Shown: positions 43,260 through 54,284, counted from the first letter of the stretch. The stretch: 64,000 nt of DNA from Pictodentalium vernedei (GCA_031216915.1 CM062289.1:22604093-22668092), one strand, 5' to 3'. Notes: generated from the letters alone by a model not told the origin. Translations and numbers: made by a program.

Positions 43260-43695
43260 TATGCTTGTTCTTGTTCATTGAGCCCATTCCAATGAGGGCA
43301 TTTGTTGACATTTTTTGGAAAATTTGAAAAATTCAAATTAAAATAATATATTTTAATGTTCTCTGCATTGGGTAAAGGGTTAAACCTGTAGAAACCATTG
43401 TGCTTGACATTTCATTTTTAATAATATGTGCTTATTTTTAATATCAGTTTTAGTGCTTAAACTGTTATTATCCATTGTACTTTATATCTGATTTTTAATA
43501 ATATGTGCTTATTTTTGATATTTGACTACAATGTTCTTAGTGCTGAAATGTTTCACATGAATATTTAATAAAAAGTTTTTTTTTTCCAAAGACACACTTT
43601 TTGTTTTTACAGTATACACAAACATAATCCCTTGTTTATACAAGCATTCTGGCTATTCCTACATGGATTTTATAATTACCTACCTTCAGATTTTG
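43260..43695. other. MULE 3' non-coding region with foldback fragment
   Basis: It contains CATTGAGCCCATTCCAATGAG and CATTGGGTAAAGGGTTAA, pieces of the TTAA-flanked foldback family, and an internal copy of the TIR word TTCTGGCTATTCC at ~43650. No gene. Confidence 0.5.
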
Positions 43696-43919
43696 AAATG
43701 TTGGAATAATCGCTTTGTGGTTATCCGGCCGTAGGCCGGAGTGGGCCTTTTGGGGCCCGGGAGGCTCGGACCTAATGGAGGTCCCTTCATCCCACCTTGT
43801 GATTTTTGATCTTCCGCTTGAGTCGAGTTTTTTATTTTCTTCAATCTTCTCCTAGTTGTCTGATGTCTCAGTTGGCAGGGGTGCAGTCTTTGGTTCCTTT
43901 TTATTTAGACGAGCTGAGT

Positions 43920-45035
43920 CTCAAAGGACGTGGACCAATGTGAGAGGAGCAAGTCCTCCCTGAGAGGTACTACCACTGTCTTTTTGAAATCCAGCTATGT
44001 CTGGTTTACTGGTTTTGCGTCATGTGTTGTTCCTTTGTAGTTTTGTGGGCCTTTTTCCAGTGTTGAAGTTGGTGGTTGGATCTTCCGATTTTTTGGTGAT
44101 GTTTTGGTCTGCTGGTGTATTTCCATTGTCGTTCTTCTGATTCGCTGCTCTTGGTCCTATTCTAGATTGTTGGTTCTGAGGGCGTTATGTCTCCGAATGC
44201 TGGTGTTCATTGGCATTTGTCTGGGACTGTGTTGTTTATCTTCTGATTTGCTCTTATTGTTGTTGTTCTCGTTTATTGGCTTGGAGGCATCTCAGGTTGA
44301 ACCCTCCTACTGACGTGGACCAATGTGAGAAGCTTGCTTCCCTGAGAGGTGCTACCACTGCCTAGTAGTTGGGTTCATTCTGAGAAGGGTTTTTCTTTTT
44401 ATAGGGATGTTTTATTAGTCTGATGACGTAGTTCTGGTTTGGGCTTGCGTTTCTGTTGTGTATGGCTTTACAGTCGTGATGTTGAGTTTCCTTTGTGGTG
44501 TAGTCCTTGTTCGCTATTGTTGGTTTGGTATTAGACCTCTGTGATGTGGTCCTTGTTCGCTGTTGTTAGTTTGGTATTAGACCGGTGTTGTGTTGTCGAT
44601 TGTATTGCATTTCAGGATTTGTCTAGAATTGTGTTGCTGTTCTTCTGATTTGCTGTTGTTCTTGTTCTGACTTATTGGCTTGGAGGCATCTTAGATTGAA
44701 CCCTCCAACTGACGTGGACCAATGTGAGAAGCTTGCTTCCCTGAGAGGTACTACCACTGCCAAGTTGCTGAGTTCATTCTTAGATGGATTTTTGTTATAA
44801 TAGGGATGTCTTTTAGTCTGGTGGCGTAGTTCTGGTGAGGCCTTTTCTGTCCTGATCTTTTTGGCTCTTTGTCGTGATGTTGAATTTCCTTTGCGCTGCA
44901 GTTCTTGTTGGTTAGGGGATTAGACCGTTGTTGTTGTTTGAGTTGTTGTTATATGGCATCTCGGGATTAACCCTTCGACCGGCGTGGACCAATGTGGGAA
45001 GTTTTACTTCCCTGAGAGGTACTACCACTGCCAAG
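43920..45035 (-). repeat. LINE 3' UTR repeats, four copies of a conserved block
   Basis: CGTGGACCAATGTGAGA(A)G with CCCTGAGAGGTACTACCACTG recurs near 43928, 44316, 44714 and 44982, 270-400 bp apart, with similar intervening sequence (GGTATTAGACC, GGCTTGGAGGCATCT). This looks like internal duplication of the 3' UTR, possibly of the RT-recognition end. Confidence 0.7.
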
Positions 45036-45044
45036 TTGTCGAGT

Positions 45045-46502
45045 TCATCCTAAGAGGGATTTGGTTTTTCCATTTTCCAGAAGTTGTGTTCTTGTTGTTA
45101 GTTCCTCGAATAGTGGGCTATCTTTTAGTCTGCTGATGGTCTTTTGTTGGAGGTCGGCATAGCATTCCATGATAGTTGGGATGTTTGCGGTTTCGTGGAG
45201 ATAATTTATTCCTGTGTCTCTAGGAAGCATGAGTGCTGTTCGAATTGCATAGTTTTGTGTTCGTTGTATTTCTAGAAGTGTCGATTTGCAGGCGTTTTTT
45301 AGAATAATTGCACCGTATTCTAGTACTGGACGGATGTAGGCTAGGTAGATTTGCAGTAGTCTTGTCGCGTTTGTGCCCCAGTTTGTTCCTCGAAGCCTCT
45401 TGAGTAGGTTGATTCTTTTCCGTGCCTCATTGCAAATTCTTTTGCCATGACTACGCAGGGTGAGCTTTTTGTCTAGGGTGATGCCCAATAGGTTGACTTC
45501 GTTGCATTGTTCAGCGTTTGCTCCGAATACGGTTATTTTGATGTTTGGCACGCTTTGCTTGTTGTGGAATAGGATTAGTTGCGTCTTTGTGTTGTTAAGT
45601 TTTATCCTCCATTTCGCGCACCATTTTTCAATGTCGTTTAAGGTTTCTTGTAATCTTTTTTGGATTATGGAGATTCTTTTGTGTGATGTCCAGAGTCCCA
45701 GATCGTCAGCAAATTGGGATACTTGCACGTTGTTTCTTGGGTTGACCGGGAGGTCATTTACATAGATTAGGAATAGCAGCGGGCTGAGGACCGATCCCTG
45801 TGGTGTGCCTGCCTCTAGTTTCACCGGTCTAGAAGTGTCGCTGTTTATTTTTACTTTCAGGGTTCTGTTGTCTAGGAAGGATGATATTATTCTGATGAGT
45901 TTTTGTGGTAGATTCATGTTGCTGAGTTTGTATCTGAGTCCATCATGCCAGACTGAGTCGAATGCCTTTTCGACGTCTAGAAGTACAGCTGCAGTAATCC
46001 ATTTTTTTGCTTGTCCTAGTCTGATGTCTTGGGCTAGTCGTGCTACGTGCTCGATGCCTTCTTTTCCCTTTCTGTAAGCTCTTTGCCATTTATTGAAGAA
46101 GTTTGTGTTCTCTAGGTGGTTTAGTAGTCTGTCGTTCAGTGTTTTCTCAAATAATTTGCCGATACAGGAAAGTAGGCTAATTGGTCTGTGATTTGTTGGT
46201 ACTTTTTCGTCTTTGTTGGGCTTTGGTATCATTTTCCCGACTGCATTCTTCCAGGATTGTGGGAAGTATCCTAGTTGTAGACATCTGTTGAAGACTGTTG
46301 CTAGTTTGTCGAAGAATTTGGTCGGTGCTTGTTTCAGTATGGCGTATCCGATGCCGTCTTCGCCTGGTGCCGAGTTATTTTTGCATGATTTTAGTTGGTG
46401 TCTAATTTCGTTTGCTGTGAAGTCTTGTACTAAGTCATGGCTGTCAGTGTCCTCATTGGTGTCATCTTGCAGCGGCTTGAAGAGTGCTTCATTTTCTTCC
46501 AT
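45045..46502 (-). CDS. LINE reverse transcriptase (partial ORF2, Jockey/CR1/I group)
   Basis: The 485 residues from an internal Met are open, and the same frame is readable further upstream to the truncation point at 46787. RT motifs in order are RPISLLSCIGKLFEK, LLDVEKAFDSVWH, AGTPQGSVLSPLLFLIY and the catalytic FADD (QFADDLGLW). The C-terminal region carries a thumb-like part with LLEIQRTQNYAIR. No endonuclease is present, so the copy is dead on arrival, although the RT frame has no stop. It shares ~40% of motif residues by eye with the LINE at 60371-63916, but is a different family. Confidence 0.85.
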   Translation of the reverse strand: MEENEALFKPLQDDTNEDTDSHDLVQDFTANEIRHQLKSCKNNSAPGEDGIGYAILKQAPTKFFDKLATVFNRCLQLGYFPQSWKNAVGKMIPKPNKDEKVPTNHRPISLLSCIGKLFEKTLNDRLLNHLENTNFFNKWQRAYRKGKEGIEHVARLAQDIRLGQAKKWITAAVLLDVEKAFDSVWHDGLRYKLSNMNLPQKLIRIISSFLDNRTLKVKINSDTSRPVKLEAGTPQGSVLSPLLFLIYVNDLPVNPRNNVQVSQFADDLGLWTSHKRISIIQKRLQETLNDIEKWCAKWRIKLNNTKTQLILFHNKQSVPNIKITVFGANAEQCNEVNLLGITLDKKLTLRSHGKRICNEARKRINLLKRLRGTNWGTNATRLLQIYLAYIRPVLEYGAIILKNACKSTLLEIQRTQNYAIRTALMLPRDTGINYLHETANIPTIMECYADLQQKTISRLKDSPLFEELTTRTQLLENGKTKSLLG

Positions 46503-47189
46503 GTATGTTTCAACGGTGGTCTTGAAGGTGTCATCGAATATTGGCCCGACGTGGGTATTATGGATTCTTTGGAGGCTGCAGGCGAAAACTTGTGCCTTTT
46601 CCGAGTCGCTTTCTGTCAGAGATCCATCAGGTTTGAGTAGAGGTTTTTCGGGTTTGGAAGGATCGTTGTTTGTGCTGCCTGTTAATACTTTGAAAGTATT
46701 CCAGAATTCTTTATCAAGTTTCTGTTCTCCTAGTTTTTCAGTGATATTTTGCCAAGTGTTTTCTTTTTCTTGTCTGATAGCTTCTTTAAATGTTGGAATA
46801 GCCAGAATAAACCGTTTTTATAAGGCCCCTGTGAAAAGATTAGGATTATTGCTGAATAAACAATTTCATAAATACCTGAAATATGACAGATAGGATTATA
46901 AAAATAAATTTGTGTTGAAAATCTTCAAGGAAGATTTCAACACAAATTTGTTTTTATAATTTTTATAACAGTCCATTTCAATTTGTTACAAAAACTTCAT
47001 AAAAAAAGAACAAAGTAATTACAAAAATCCATTCTTCTCCATTTCTGAATTTTGTGGTTGGTCATTCACTGACTTGAGAAAACCTGAAACCTGTTATGAG
47101 AGACCACCTGTCTTGAGAGACCACTTTTGCGTGGCCCAAAGGGCGGTCTCTCAAGACAGGTTCTACTGTACACCCTTCGTGCACTTACA

Positions 47190-47356
47190 TTCTATATCAT
47201 TAGATATGAGGTCTCCAAAAATTGTTTTAAAATCTAAATATTCAATAAACTCACTTTTAAAGATTATTTTTCTGGCACTTAATCTCATTGTTGGAAAGGG
47301 GTACAACCTCTACAAATCCAACTTCAGCAATTCTCTCTTTTAGTGGCATACATGAG
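47190..47356 (-). pseudogene. Inverted, frameshifted relative of the ORF at 49804-49975
   Basis: Read on the minus strand after an acceptor-like TTCTCAG, it encodes SSCMPLKERIAEVGFVEVVP, then a stop/frameshift, then IIFKSEFIEYLDF in another frame. The plus-strand copy at 49804 has SSYIPRKDRTIGVGFIEVEP and IFFKSEFIGYLNY. The similarity extends into the upstream non-coding DNA (TTTACATCAGCTTCATTAAC), so this is an inverted duplication with ~2.3 kb between the arms. Confidence 0.45.
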
Positions 47357-47639
47357 CTGAGAACTGTAATTTTGATATATTGTGTCTTAAAAAGAAATAA
47401 TGGAGAAAGATTTGCTAATATGTTAATGAAGCTGATGTAAACTGAAAACAGCTATCTTGATGCATGTTGGGATGAAGGGTTTTTAAAAAAAAACTGTAGT
47501 CGGCAATACCAGCCAGTAAATATATCCATAGTGTGTTTGGCCCAGATACTGTGAGAAAACCACTACAGAGACACTACAATTTTCTCTATTGTATGAAAAA
47601 CCTCTGTGATTGTTTTCAGACAACACTTTTCTGATACAG

Positions 47640-47735
47640 TTATGATCACATTAAAACAGTTAGGATCACATTAAAACAGTTAGGATCACATTAAAACAGT
47701 TAGGATCACATTAAAACAGTCAGGATCACATTAAA
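47640..47735 (+). repeat. 20-bp minisatellite, five copies
   Basis: The unit is AGTTAGGATCACATTAAAAC, with small changes in the first and last copies. It lies in non-coding intron B. Confidence 0.9.
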
Positions 47736-47815
47736 AAGAAGTGCCAACTAGAGTACATATTGTTTGAATCTCTGATGAGCTAGAAATATGAAAAAAGGGA
47801 GAAAAGAGTTTCTAA

Positions 47816-48285
47816 TTGATAAGAACAGATTTTCCAATTCCAGAACAAGTAAAAAGTTTTCGTCATAGGTTCAGTCTTCAAAGGGGCGGTCTCTCAAGAC
47901 AGGTCCATTATGCCATAAAAATACAAGTTGGTACCAGGTCGCAGTGTCATGGATGGCTTTGACACCATGACGGAACGCAAAGTCAAAAGGTGTCGGAGTC
48001 TCATTACTCGTCCGTGCCCTCCTGGCTCTATCTTAGTCCTTAGTCCAACTGATCAAAATAGCGACCCCGAAAAAGCAAATAATTCCAAAAATCCTAGCAA
48101 TAGCAATTCCAGCACGAAATCATTTCATTCAGTCGCAGTGGTCTCTCAAGACAGGTGGTCTCTCAAGACAGGTGGTCTCCCATAGCAGGTCCATTATAGA
48201 GTAAAACCAATCGATGCCTGGCAGATGTGGTCTCTCAAGACAGGTGGTCTCTCAAGACAGTGGGCTCTCAAGACAGGTTTTACTG
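47816..48285. mobile_element. Inverted fragment of the CAGTAAAACCTGTC MITE
   Basis: The right edge (CAGGTTTTACTG then TA) is the left terminus of the family in reverse. Inside are the CTCTCAAGACAGGTGGT words and the GGCGGTCTCTCAAGAC, AAAGTTTTCGTCATAG phrases seen at 41350-41400. Its other terminus is missing. Confidence 0.7.
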
Positions 48286-49720
48286 TAGAAATATATGCAC
48301 AGAACGGCACGCATGTGTGAATGAATGGGTTAATCAGTATGGTACGAGTGCCAGCACGAATGGATAGAATGAGAGGCTGCAGGCCTTGAGTTTTATCCTT
48401 CCGCGATGGCACAAGAGCCATATCGATTAACCCATTCACATGCGTGTGTTGTTTTGTGTTTATTACATGCCTTCACATCTATAAAAGCAACACTCACGAC
48501 ACTCAGCAATTCATTTAACAACTTGTCCACTGAGTTCCAACGTGTTCTATGTGCTAGTAGGCACATAAAACACATTGGAACTCAGGGGACAAACTACCAA
48601 CACATTTTATCGTGAACCAAATTTGTGAGAGGAACCTATGTTACTATTTTTGGCTATCTCCAGCAATTCAAATTGTAATTGCGGTGCAGGATTTGTAGAA
48701 AATTCCAGTGAAATGTCACTTTTATTTAAAAATAGTCAATAGTTTCCATTCCACACATATGTGCAGAACATATTTTCATTTTCCACTTGGTTTAGTATTG
48801 CTGTAGATGGATTACATAGGACAGGCATGTGATAAAAAATGTTGTCCCTATATCCTGATAAATTTGGTCTTTTGATTGGTCAGAATGCCTTGGACAAATA
48901 GCCACGGTAAAGGATGCACCCAACATCCAAGGTATATGAGAGCGTGCAACATCCAGGGTATAAGTGCACGCGAAACATTGGGGATATTTGGTTTTAACGA
49001 AAGCTTTCTGTTTTTGCTCACCTCGAAATAAATATCGAACCAAAAAAACCTGAAAATAGTCACAAATATCATCAGATTTCCGACCATTCAATCATAAAAA
49101 TAAAATAAGAGCAAATAATTCATCGCTTGAGTACCAATGTGTTCTATCTGCCAGTAAGCACATAGAACACATCAGAACTCAGGGGACGGTATGTCAACAA
49201 AATACTGTTTACTCGTTTCCTTAATGACCCAAGGGATGTAATTCTGTCTCTTGCCTTCTGCGATTATAAAAGACAAAATTATTATCACGAATTTGGTCCA
49301 AGTGATTGTGGAGCTGAGAAAAGCGTCCACAAATTTATTTCCACTATGTTTGTATTGTTTCAAATGGGACAAAAATGTTATCTCCTCCAACATGTATGGT
49401 ATATGGAGATTTAATACCTGGATGTCTCATTTAAACACCCCGTCTGCGGCTTGGTGTTTAAAAATCGACATCCAGGTGTTAAATCTCCATATACCATACA
49501 TGTTGGCGGAGATAACTTATAGTATTTATGTATACACCTAAATAATGCTGCCTAAAAGTAAACTTCATTCAGTTCACATTCCTTGGGTCATATCTGCATG
49601 TTCCTATGATTGAGTCATTTTCAACATAATGGTACTTGTACCAAGTTAAATACTGACATAGAAAACAATATTGATTGAAATGACCAACCATTCTATCTAG
49701 ACAAAAACTCAGCATGGTAC
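48286..49720. other. Intron B sequence with three palindromes
   Basis: Foldbacks lie near 48533-48596 (GAGTTCCAACGTGTTCTATG arm), 49125-49188 (CCAATGTGTTCTATCTGCC arm) and 49393-49502 (GGTATATGGAGATTTAA arm, CACCCCGTCTGCGGC loop). The first two are the same family as the palindrome inside 9692-10221. No gene is supported; the frames seen here run through palindromes. Confidence 0.55.
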
Positions 49721-49803
49721 GGTTTGTTTACATCAGCTTCATTAACATATTTTAAAAAGTTTTAAACAGTATTTCTTTGTGGTCCAATATATCAAATTTT
49801 CAG

Positions 49804-49975
49804 CTCATATATACCACGAAAAGACAGAACCATTGGTGTTGGTTTTATCGAGGTTGAACCTCAACATGATGAGAATGAGAGCCCAGAAAAAATATTCTTT
49901 AAAAGTGAATTTATTGGATATTTAAATTATTACAATCAAAAATATAGTCCCCGAGATATGTTATTTATTGTATAG
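49804..49975 (+). other. Exon-like ORF conserved at protein level with 47190-47356
   Basis: After the acceptor ATCAAATTTTCAG, 57 codons run to TAG and encode SSYIPRKDRTIGVGFIEVEP, then KIFFKSEFIGYLNYYNQK. The inverted copy at 47190-47356 keeps many of the same residues, and both keep the AG. The START exons splice past it in correct phase, so it is not needed for that protein. It may be a terminal exon of a nested or captured gene, or part of an unknown transposon. Family not recognised. Confidence 0.3.
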
Positions 49976-50033
49976 ATTGCAAATAAACTAAAAATACATC
50001 ACAAATTGCAATTAATAGCCCTCTTTTAATATA

Positions 50034-50862
50034 CAGTAAAACCTGTCTTGAGAGCCCACTATCTTGAGAGACCACTTGTCTTGAGAGACCACATCTGCCA
50101 GGCACCGATTGGTTTTACTCTATAATGGACCTGCTATGGGAGACCACCTGTCTTGAGAGACCACCTGTCTTGAGACCACTGTGACCTGGTAGCAACTAGT
50201 ATTTTTATGCCATAATGGACCTGTCTTGAGAGACCACCCCTTTGAAGACTGAAACCATGACGAAAACTTTTTACCTGTTCGGGAATTGGAAAATCCATTG
50301 TGGTTATACTAACATAATTAAAAGTATTAAAAGCTCTTAATTGGGTTTCAATTGCTAACTCATTAAAGATTAAGATGTTTTTATAAGACCCCTGTGAAAA
50401 GATTAGCATTATTGCTGAATAAATAATTTCATACATACCTGAAATGTGACAGATAGGAATAAAAATAAATTTGTGTTGAAAATCTTTTTGTAACAAATTG
50501 AAATGGACTGTTATAAAAATTATAAAAATAAATTAGTGTTGAAAATCTTCAATGAAGATTTTCAACACTAATTTATTTTTATAATTTTTATAACAGTCCA
50601 TTTCAATTTGTTACAATTGAAGATTTTCAACACTAATTTATTTTTATAATTTTTATAACAGTCCATTTCAATTTGTTACAAAAACTTCATAAAAAGAACA
50701 ACTACAAAGTAATTACAAAAATCCATTCTTCTCCATTTCTGAATTTTGCGGTTGGTTATTCACTAACTTGAGAAAACCTGAAACCTGTTATGAGAGACCA
50801 CCTGTCTTGAGAGACCACTTTTGTGTGGCTCACAGGGCGGACTCTCAAGACAGGTTCTACTG
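50034..50862. mobile_element. CAGTAAAACCTGTC MITE, complete short form
   Basis: Termini CAGTAAAACCTGTCTTGAG and (reverse) CAGTAGAACCTGTCTTGAG are flanked by TA (50032-50033, 50863-50864). It contains a long AT-rich palindrome at ~50486-50617 (AACACTAATTTATTTTTATA arm), partly repeated again to 50685. It is the empty-site counterpart of the element at 41042-47168. Confidence 0.85.
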
Positions 50863-51079
50863 TATGTGCTATTTGGTAATTTACCCACATTGTTTCTGTT
50901 TACAATCACCTTTAGACCAATATGATATAAATATCACACTGTTCGTCAATAGCTACAAATCACAATCATGTCCTTTAAAAGTTGGCTAAAATCTGGCTGC
51001 TATTTTACAGAAAGTGTGACGACTTTCCCTTGTTTTGGCAAAGCAACATTTTCAGGGAAGTTTTAAATTCAGGGTTTAA

Positions 51080-52400
51080 CCCTTTACCCAACACAGACGA
51101 TAACAAAATTTATTATTTTAAATATCATTTTTATGTGTACCCATACTATGTATGGTACACATAATGCCAGCATCCATGGTGACCATCCGTCGTTTGTCCA
51201 TCCTTTGTCCGTCCCGAGATATTAACCCTTTATCCTTCAAATTGAAAATTCCTCCAATCCCTTTGGCATTCGATAACTTGAAAAATATTACTTGGATTGT
51301 GAAGTTACTTTATATTTGTGTTCAGGTTACTGATATGCCGAGCTGTATAGTTTTTGGTGAAAATCTGATAATTTAATCCTGAGATATTAACCCTCTATCC
51401 TTCAAATTGAAAATTCCTCCAATCCCTTTGGCATTCGATAACTTGAAAAATGTTGCTTGGATTGTGAAGTTACTTTATATTTGTGTTCAGGTTACTAATG
51501 TGCCGAGATGTATAGTTTTTGGTGTAAATCTGATAATTTAATCCTGAGATATTAACCCTTTATCCTTCAAATTGAAAATTCCTCCAATCCCTTTGGCATT
51601 CGATAACTTGAAAAATATTGCTTGGATTGTCAAGTTACTTTATATTTGTGTTCAGGTTACTGATGTACCGAGCTGTATAGTTTTTGGTGTAAATCTGTTC
51701 TTTTAATCCTGAGATATTAACCCTTTATCCTTCAAATTGAAAATTCCACCAATCTCTTTGGCATTTGATAACTTGAAAAATATTGCTTGGATTGTCAAGT
51801 TACTTTATAATTGTGTGTTCAGGTTACTGATGTGCTGAGCTGTATAGTTTTTTGGTGTTAATCTGATAATTTGATCCGGGGACATTAACCCTTTATCCTT
51901 CAAATTGAAAATTCCTCCAATCCCTTTGGCATGAGATAACTCAAAAAATATCAATCCGATTGTCATGTTACTTGGTATATTTAATCAGGTTACTGATGTG
52001 CAGTGCTGTATAGTTTTTTATGTAAATCTGATAATTTGATCTGGAGATATTAACCCTCTATCCATCAAATTAGACACCTCCAATCCATTTCTATATGTAC
52101 CCATACCTTGCATGGTGTACATAATGTTGGCATCTGTGGTGGCCCTCCGTCATACAGCTTTCTACTAGTTGCGCGTATGGGTACACATCTGCCGATTTCA
52201 TCGGCCTATTTTTTAAATTTTTCAAAAAATTTTAACAAAACCATATCATGTGACCCCTCGTTGGTACGAGCTTGTTGAGCTCGTTCCAACGAGGGGTCAC
52301 ATGATATGGTTTTGTTGAAATTTTTTAAAAAATTATATTTTTTCAACTGCTGAATTTGCATATTACGCGGGTGGATGCGGGCGATTCGTTGGGTAAAGGG
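51080..52400. mobile_element. TTAA-flanked foldback element (piggyBac-like MITE) with array inside
   Basis: CCCTTTACCCAAC at both ends in inverted orientation is flanked by TTAA (51076-51079, 52401-52404). A palindrome lies at ~52220-52334 (ACCATATCATGTGACCCC arm, GAGCTTGTTGAGCTC centre). A second satellite-type insertion occupies 51131-52188. A shorter relative with CTTTACCCAACG and the same palindrome arm lies inside the hAT MITE at 57396-57944. Confidence 0.65.
51131..52188 (+). repeat. Hairpin-led tandem array, ~166-bp unit, six copies
   Basis: It begins with a hairpin (TTATGTGTACC / GGTACACATAA) and then CCATCCGTCG and TTTGTCCGTCC. Units with GAGATATTAACCCTTTATCC, CCAATCCCTTTGGCATTCG and GTGTTCAGGTTACTGATGTG start near 51218, 51384, 51550, 51711, 51877 and 52043. 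A second hairpin start (ATGTACCCATACC / GGTGTACAT) follows at ~52098. Confidence 0.8.
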
Positions 52401-52404
52401 TTAA

Positions 52405-53140
52405 ATCAACCTTGAAAACAAAAATTGGACCATCATGAATGAAAAAATCTTAACAATGAATCAAGATACTTGTCAGGTGTCTTCCTGCCCTTTAAGACAT
52501 ACTCACTGCAGGGGCAATCAGCACCTCTGATAATGACCTCTAGTGGGTTCACGGAATCCCAAAACATAAATATTGTGACAGTACACCAGGGATTGTATGG
52601 GTCGTGGAAAAACTGGAAAGTCATGGAATTTTCATTTTTAAAATTAAGGCCTGAAAACCCTGGGAAAAAGTGGGGTTATTTCACTGAATCATTGAGCTTC
52701 GAGGTAAAAGTCATGGAATTTCAATTTCAGTTTTTTTCTTTATTATTGTGTGCAAGTTGCTTGATGTTAACCCATGAAGGCCTAATTCTGTCTTGAATCA
52801 CTTTTTTTCTTCAATAAAACAGGTGTCCAACATGCAGTCTTTGGATAAACTTGCAAGTTACATTCAAAGTGCTTTGGAAGTTGTATCTAGGCAAGTCTTG
52901 GCTGCCTATATAGGCAGCCAAGATTCGCCTTGAAACAACTGCAAAGTCACAGAATGTGGACTGTCAAAGTTTAGCTAAAATTTATAGAAATCCCTATGCC
53001 CCTTGAGGGTTAAAGTTATGTAATACAATCAAAAACTCATAAAATGTTATATGTTGAGAACTGTTCTGGATGTAGTTTTCAGGGTATTGCCCTATTCACT
53101 ATTTCCAATCAAGCATTACAAATAGTCATGGAAATTTATT
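52405..53140. other. Intron B sequence with a dispersed repeat
   Basis: 52840-52980 (CTTGCAAGTTACAT, GGCAAGTCTTGGCTGCCTA, small palindrome at TATATAGGCAGCC) recurs inverted at ~59040-59150. No gene is recognised; a 108-codon frame at 52470-52796 has no protein features that I trust. Confidence 0.5.
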
Positions 53141-53830
53141 ATACCCCTACTCTCATAGAGAATGGGGGTATACTGGATAACATACGCCCATCTGTCTGCA
53201 GTGAGACGATCGAGTTCAGTGAAATTTGGCATGAGTGATCCTAATTACAAGCCGCTCCTGCATGTGTTATAAGAAAATTGCCCTCTTATTTTTCACTAGA
53301 GTTACAGTCCTTACTTTGTCAATTATTCATGATTTTTTTTTCTATCAGCAGTGATATCTCAGCAGTGAGTTGATGGATTTCAATGAAATTTGGTATGAAG
53401 CGTCTTTTTGACAAGCCACTCATGCACATGTTATAAAAAAAGTTGTCGCATAATTTTCACCACAGTTAGGGTCCTTACTTTGTCAATTTTTGTCTATACT
53501 TACCTGAACACCCAATCACAGGAATCTAATGAACAGAAAGACCAAAAAACTGAAAGAGTCTGAGGCAGACTATACTTACCTGAAGACCAAATCACAAGAA
53601 CCTACCTAATGAATCGAAAGACATAAAAACAGAAGAACCTGAGGCAGACTATACTTGCCCTAGATGGCTCCTCCAAATGAAAGATCAAAGCAGCAGACTA
53701 TACTTGCCCAAAGACCCACCAGTACCATAACCCTTTTTCTGGACATTTGCATCCTTTGCCATGCCCAAACATGATAAGAAATTGCTAATTGCTAATTTGG
53801 TGATATTACAGGCTTTTTTAATTCAATTAC
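53141..53830 (+). repeat. Hairpin-led repeat and ~65-bp minisatellite
   Basis: A hairpin (TATACCCC...GAGA / ...GGGGGTATA) followed by CGCCCATCTGTCTG starts a two-unit array with AAATTTGGCATGAG and AAATTTGGTATGAAGC (~53225, ~53390). Three diverged ~65-70-bp units with GCAGACTATACTTRCC follow at ~53500-53720. Confidence 0.65.
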
Positions 53831-54284
53831 CGTATTTACTCTATGTATTGGGACAGCTAAAAATAATTATTTTCACAGGTGTCCCAATTCTTAGAAAATG
53901 GGGAAAGAACACAACCTGGTCTTGATTCGATGCTGAATAAAGTTGTGTGTGATTCGTTTTCCATCACTATATACGAAAATCGCTGTCCAATTTCTTCTAT
54001 ATTTTCATTTTTTGCTTCCAAAACATAGCTTATGATCCCTCATTGGAACGCGCGCATTGCGCACGTTCCAATGAGGAATCATAAGCTATGTTTTGAAAGC
54101 AAAAAATGAAAATTTTTAGTTACTCAAGAATTTTTTTTATGAGTGTTGTCTGCTACTAGCGACGGGTCAACTGGAAACAAATCTCCTGAATGTCCCAAAC
54201 TTTGGAGCATAAAAAAAATATAGTTTTCTGGAAAAAATGTGTGTCCCAAATCATAGAGTGTCCCAATACATAGAGTAAATACAG
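53830..54284. mobile_element. TA-flanked MITE with central palindrome
   Basis: TIR CCGTATTTACTCTATGTATT (left) and, in reverse, CTGTATTTACTCTATGTATT (right) are flanked by TA. The central foldback at ~54000-54116 has arms TTTGCTTCCAAAACATAGC and CATTGGAACG, the same outer arm as the palindrome at 30052-30178. Confidence 0.8.

Larger units (their letters stand above)
43709..46787 (-). mobile_element. 5'-truncated LINE with 13-bp target duplication
   Basis: It is flanked by AAATGTTGGAATA at 43696-43708 and 46788-46800, the exact sequence of the MULE right TIR, so it inserted into that TIR. In minus orientation the RT frame comes first and is followed by a repeat-rich 3' UTR ending without poly-A (CCACAAAGCGAT). 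The endonuclease part is missing through 5' truncation. Confidence 0.85.
41529..46813 (+). mobile_element. MULE DNA transposon with intact transposase, split by a LINE
   Basis: TIRs GGTGTCTTCTGGCTATTCCA (left) and, in reverse, GGTTTATTCTGGCTATTCCA (right) are flanked by the 8-bp duplication GTTTTTAT (41521-41528, 46814-46821). The related MITE at 50034-50862 has a single GTTTTTAT at the same place (near 50372), confirming the insertion. The element encodes the FLYWCH/MULE transposase. Its right TIR is interrupted by the LINE at 43709-46787. Confidence 0.85.
41042..47168. mobile_element. TA-flanked CAGTAAAACCTGTC element, carrier of a MULE and a LINE
   Basis: The left end CAGTAAAACCTGTCCTGAG and the right end (reverse) CAGTAGAACCTGTCTTGAG are flanked by TA (41040-41041, 47169-47170). 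The termini consist of repeated GAGAGACCACCTGTCTT words. A near-identical short form without insertions is at 50034-50862, and an inverted fragment at 47816-48285. Comparison with the short form shows that 41529-46813 is a later insertion. TA and CAG ends suggest a pogo/Tc1-type MITE. Confidence 0.8.

Noticed and set aside
44104..44313. Hydrophobic 69-codon frame (Leu/Cys-rich)
   Set aside because: Falls in the T/G-rich LINE 3' UTR repeats on the antisense strand; composition effect.
46213..46893. 226-codon plus-strand frame
   Set aside because: It is the antisense shadow of the LINE RT region and its upstream part.
49804..49975. Considered as an extra exon of the START gene
   Set aside because: Exons B and C join in frame at the conserved SLK-GWLP border without it; kept only as an unexplained ORF.
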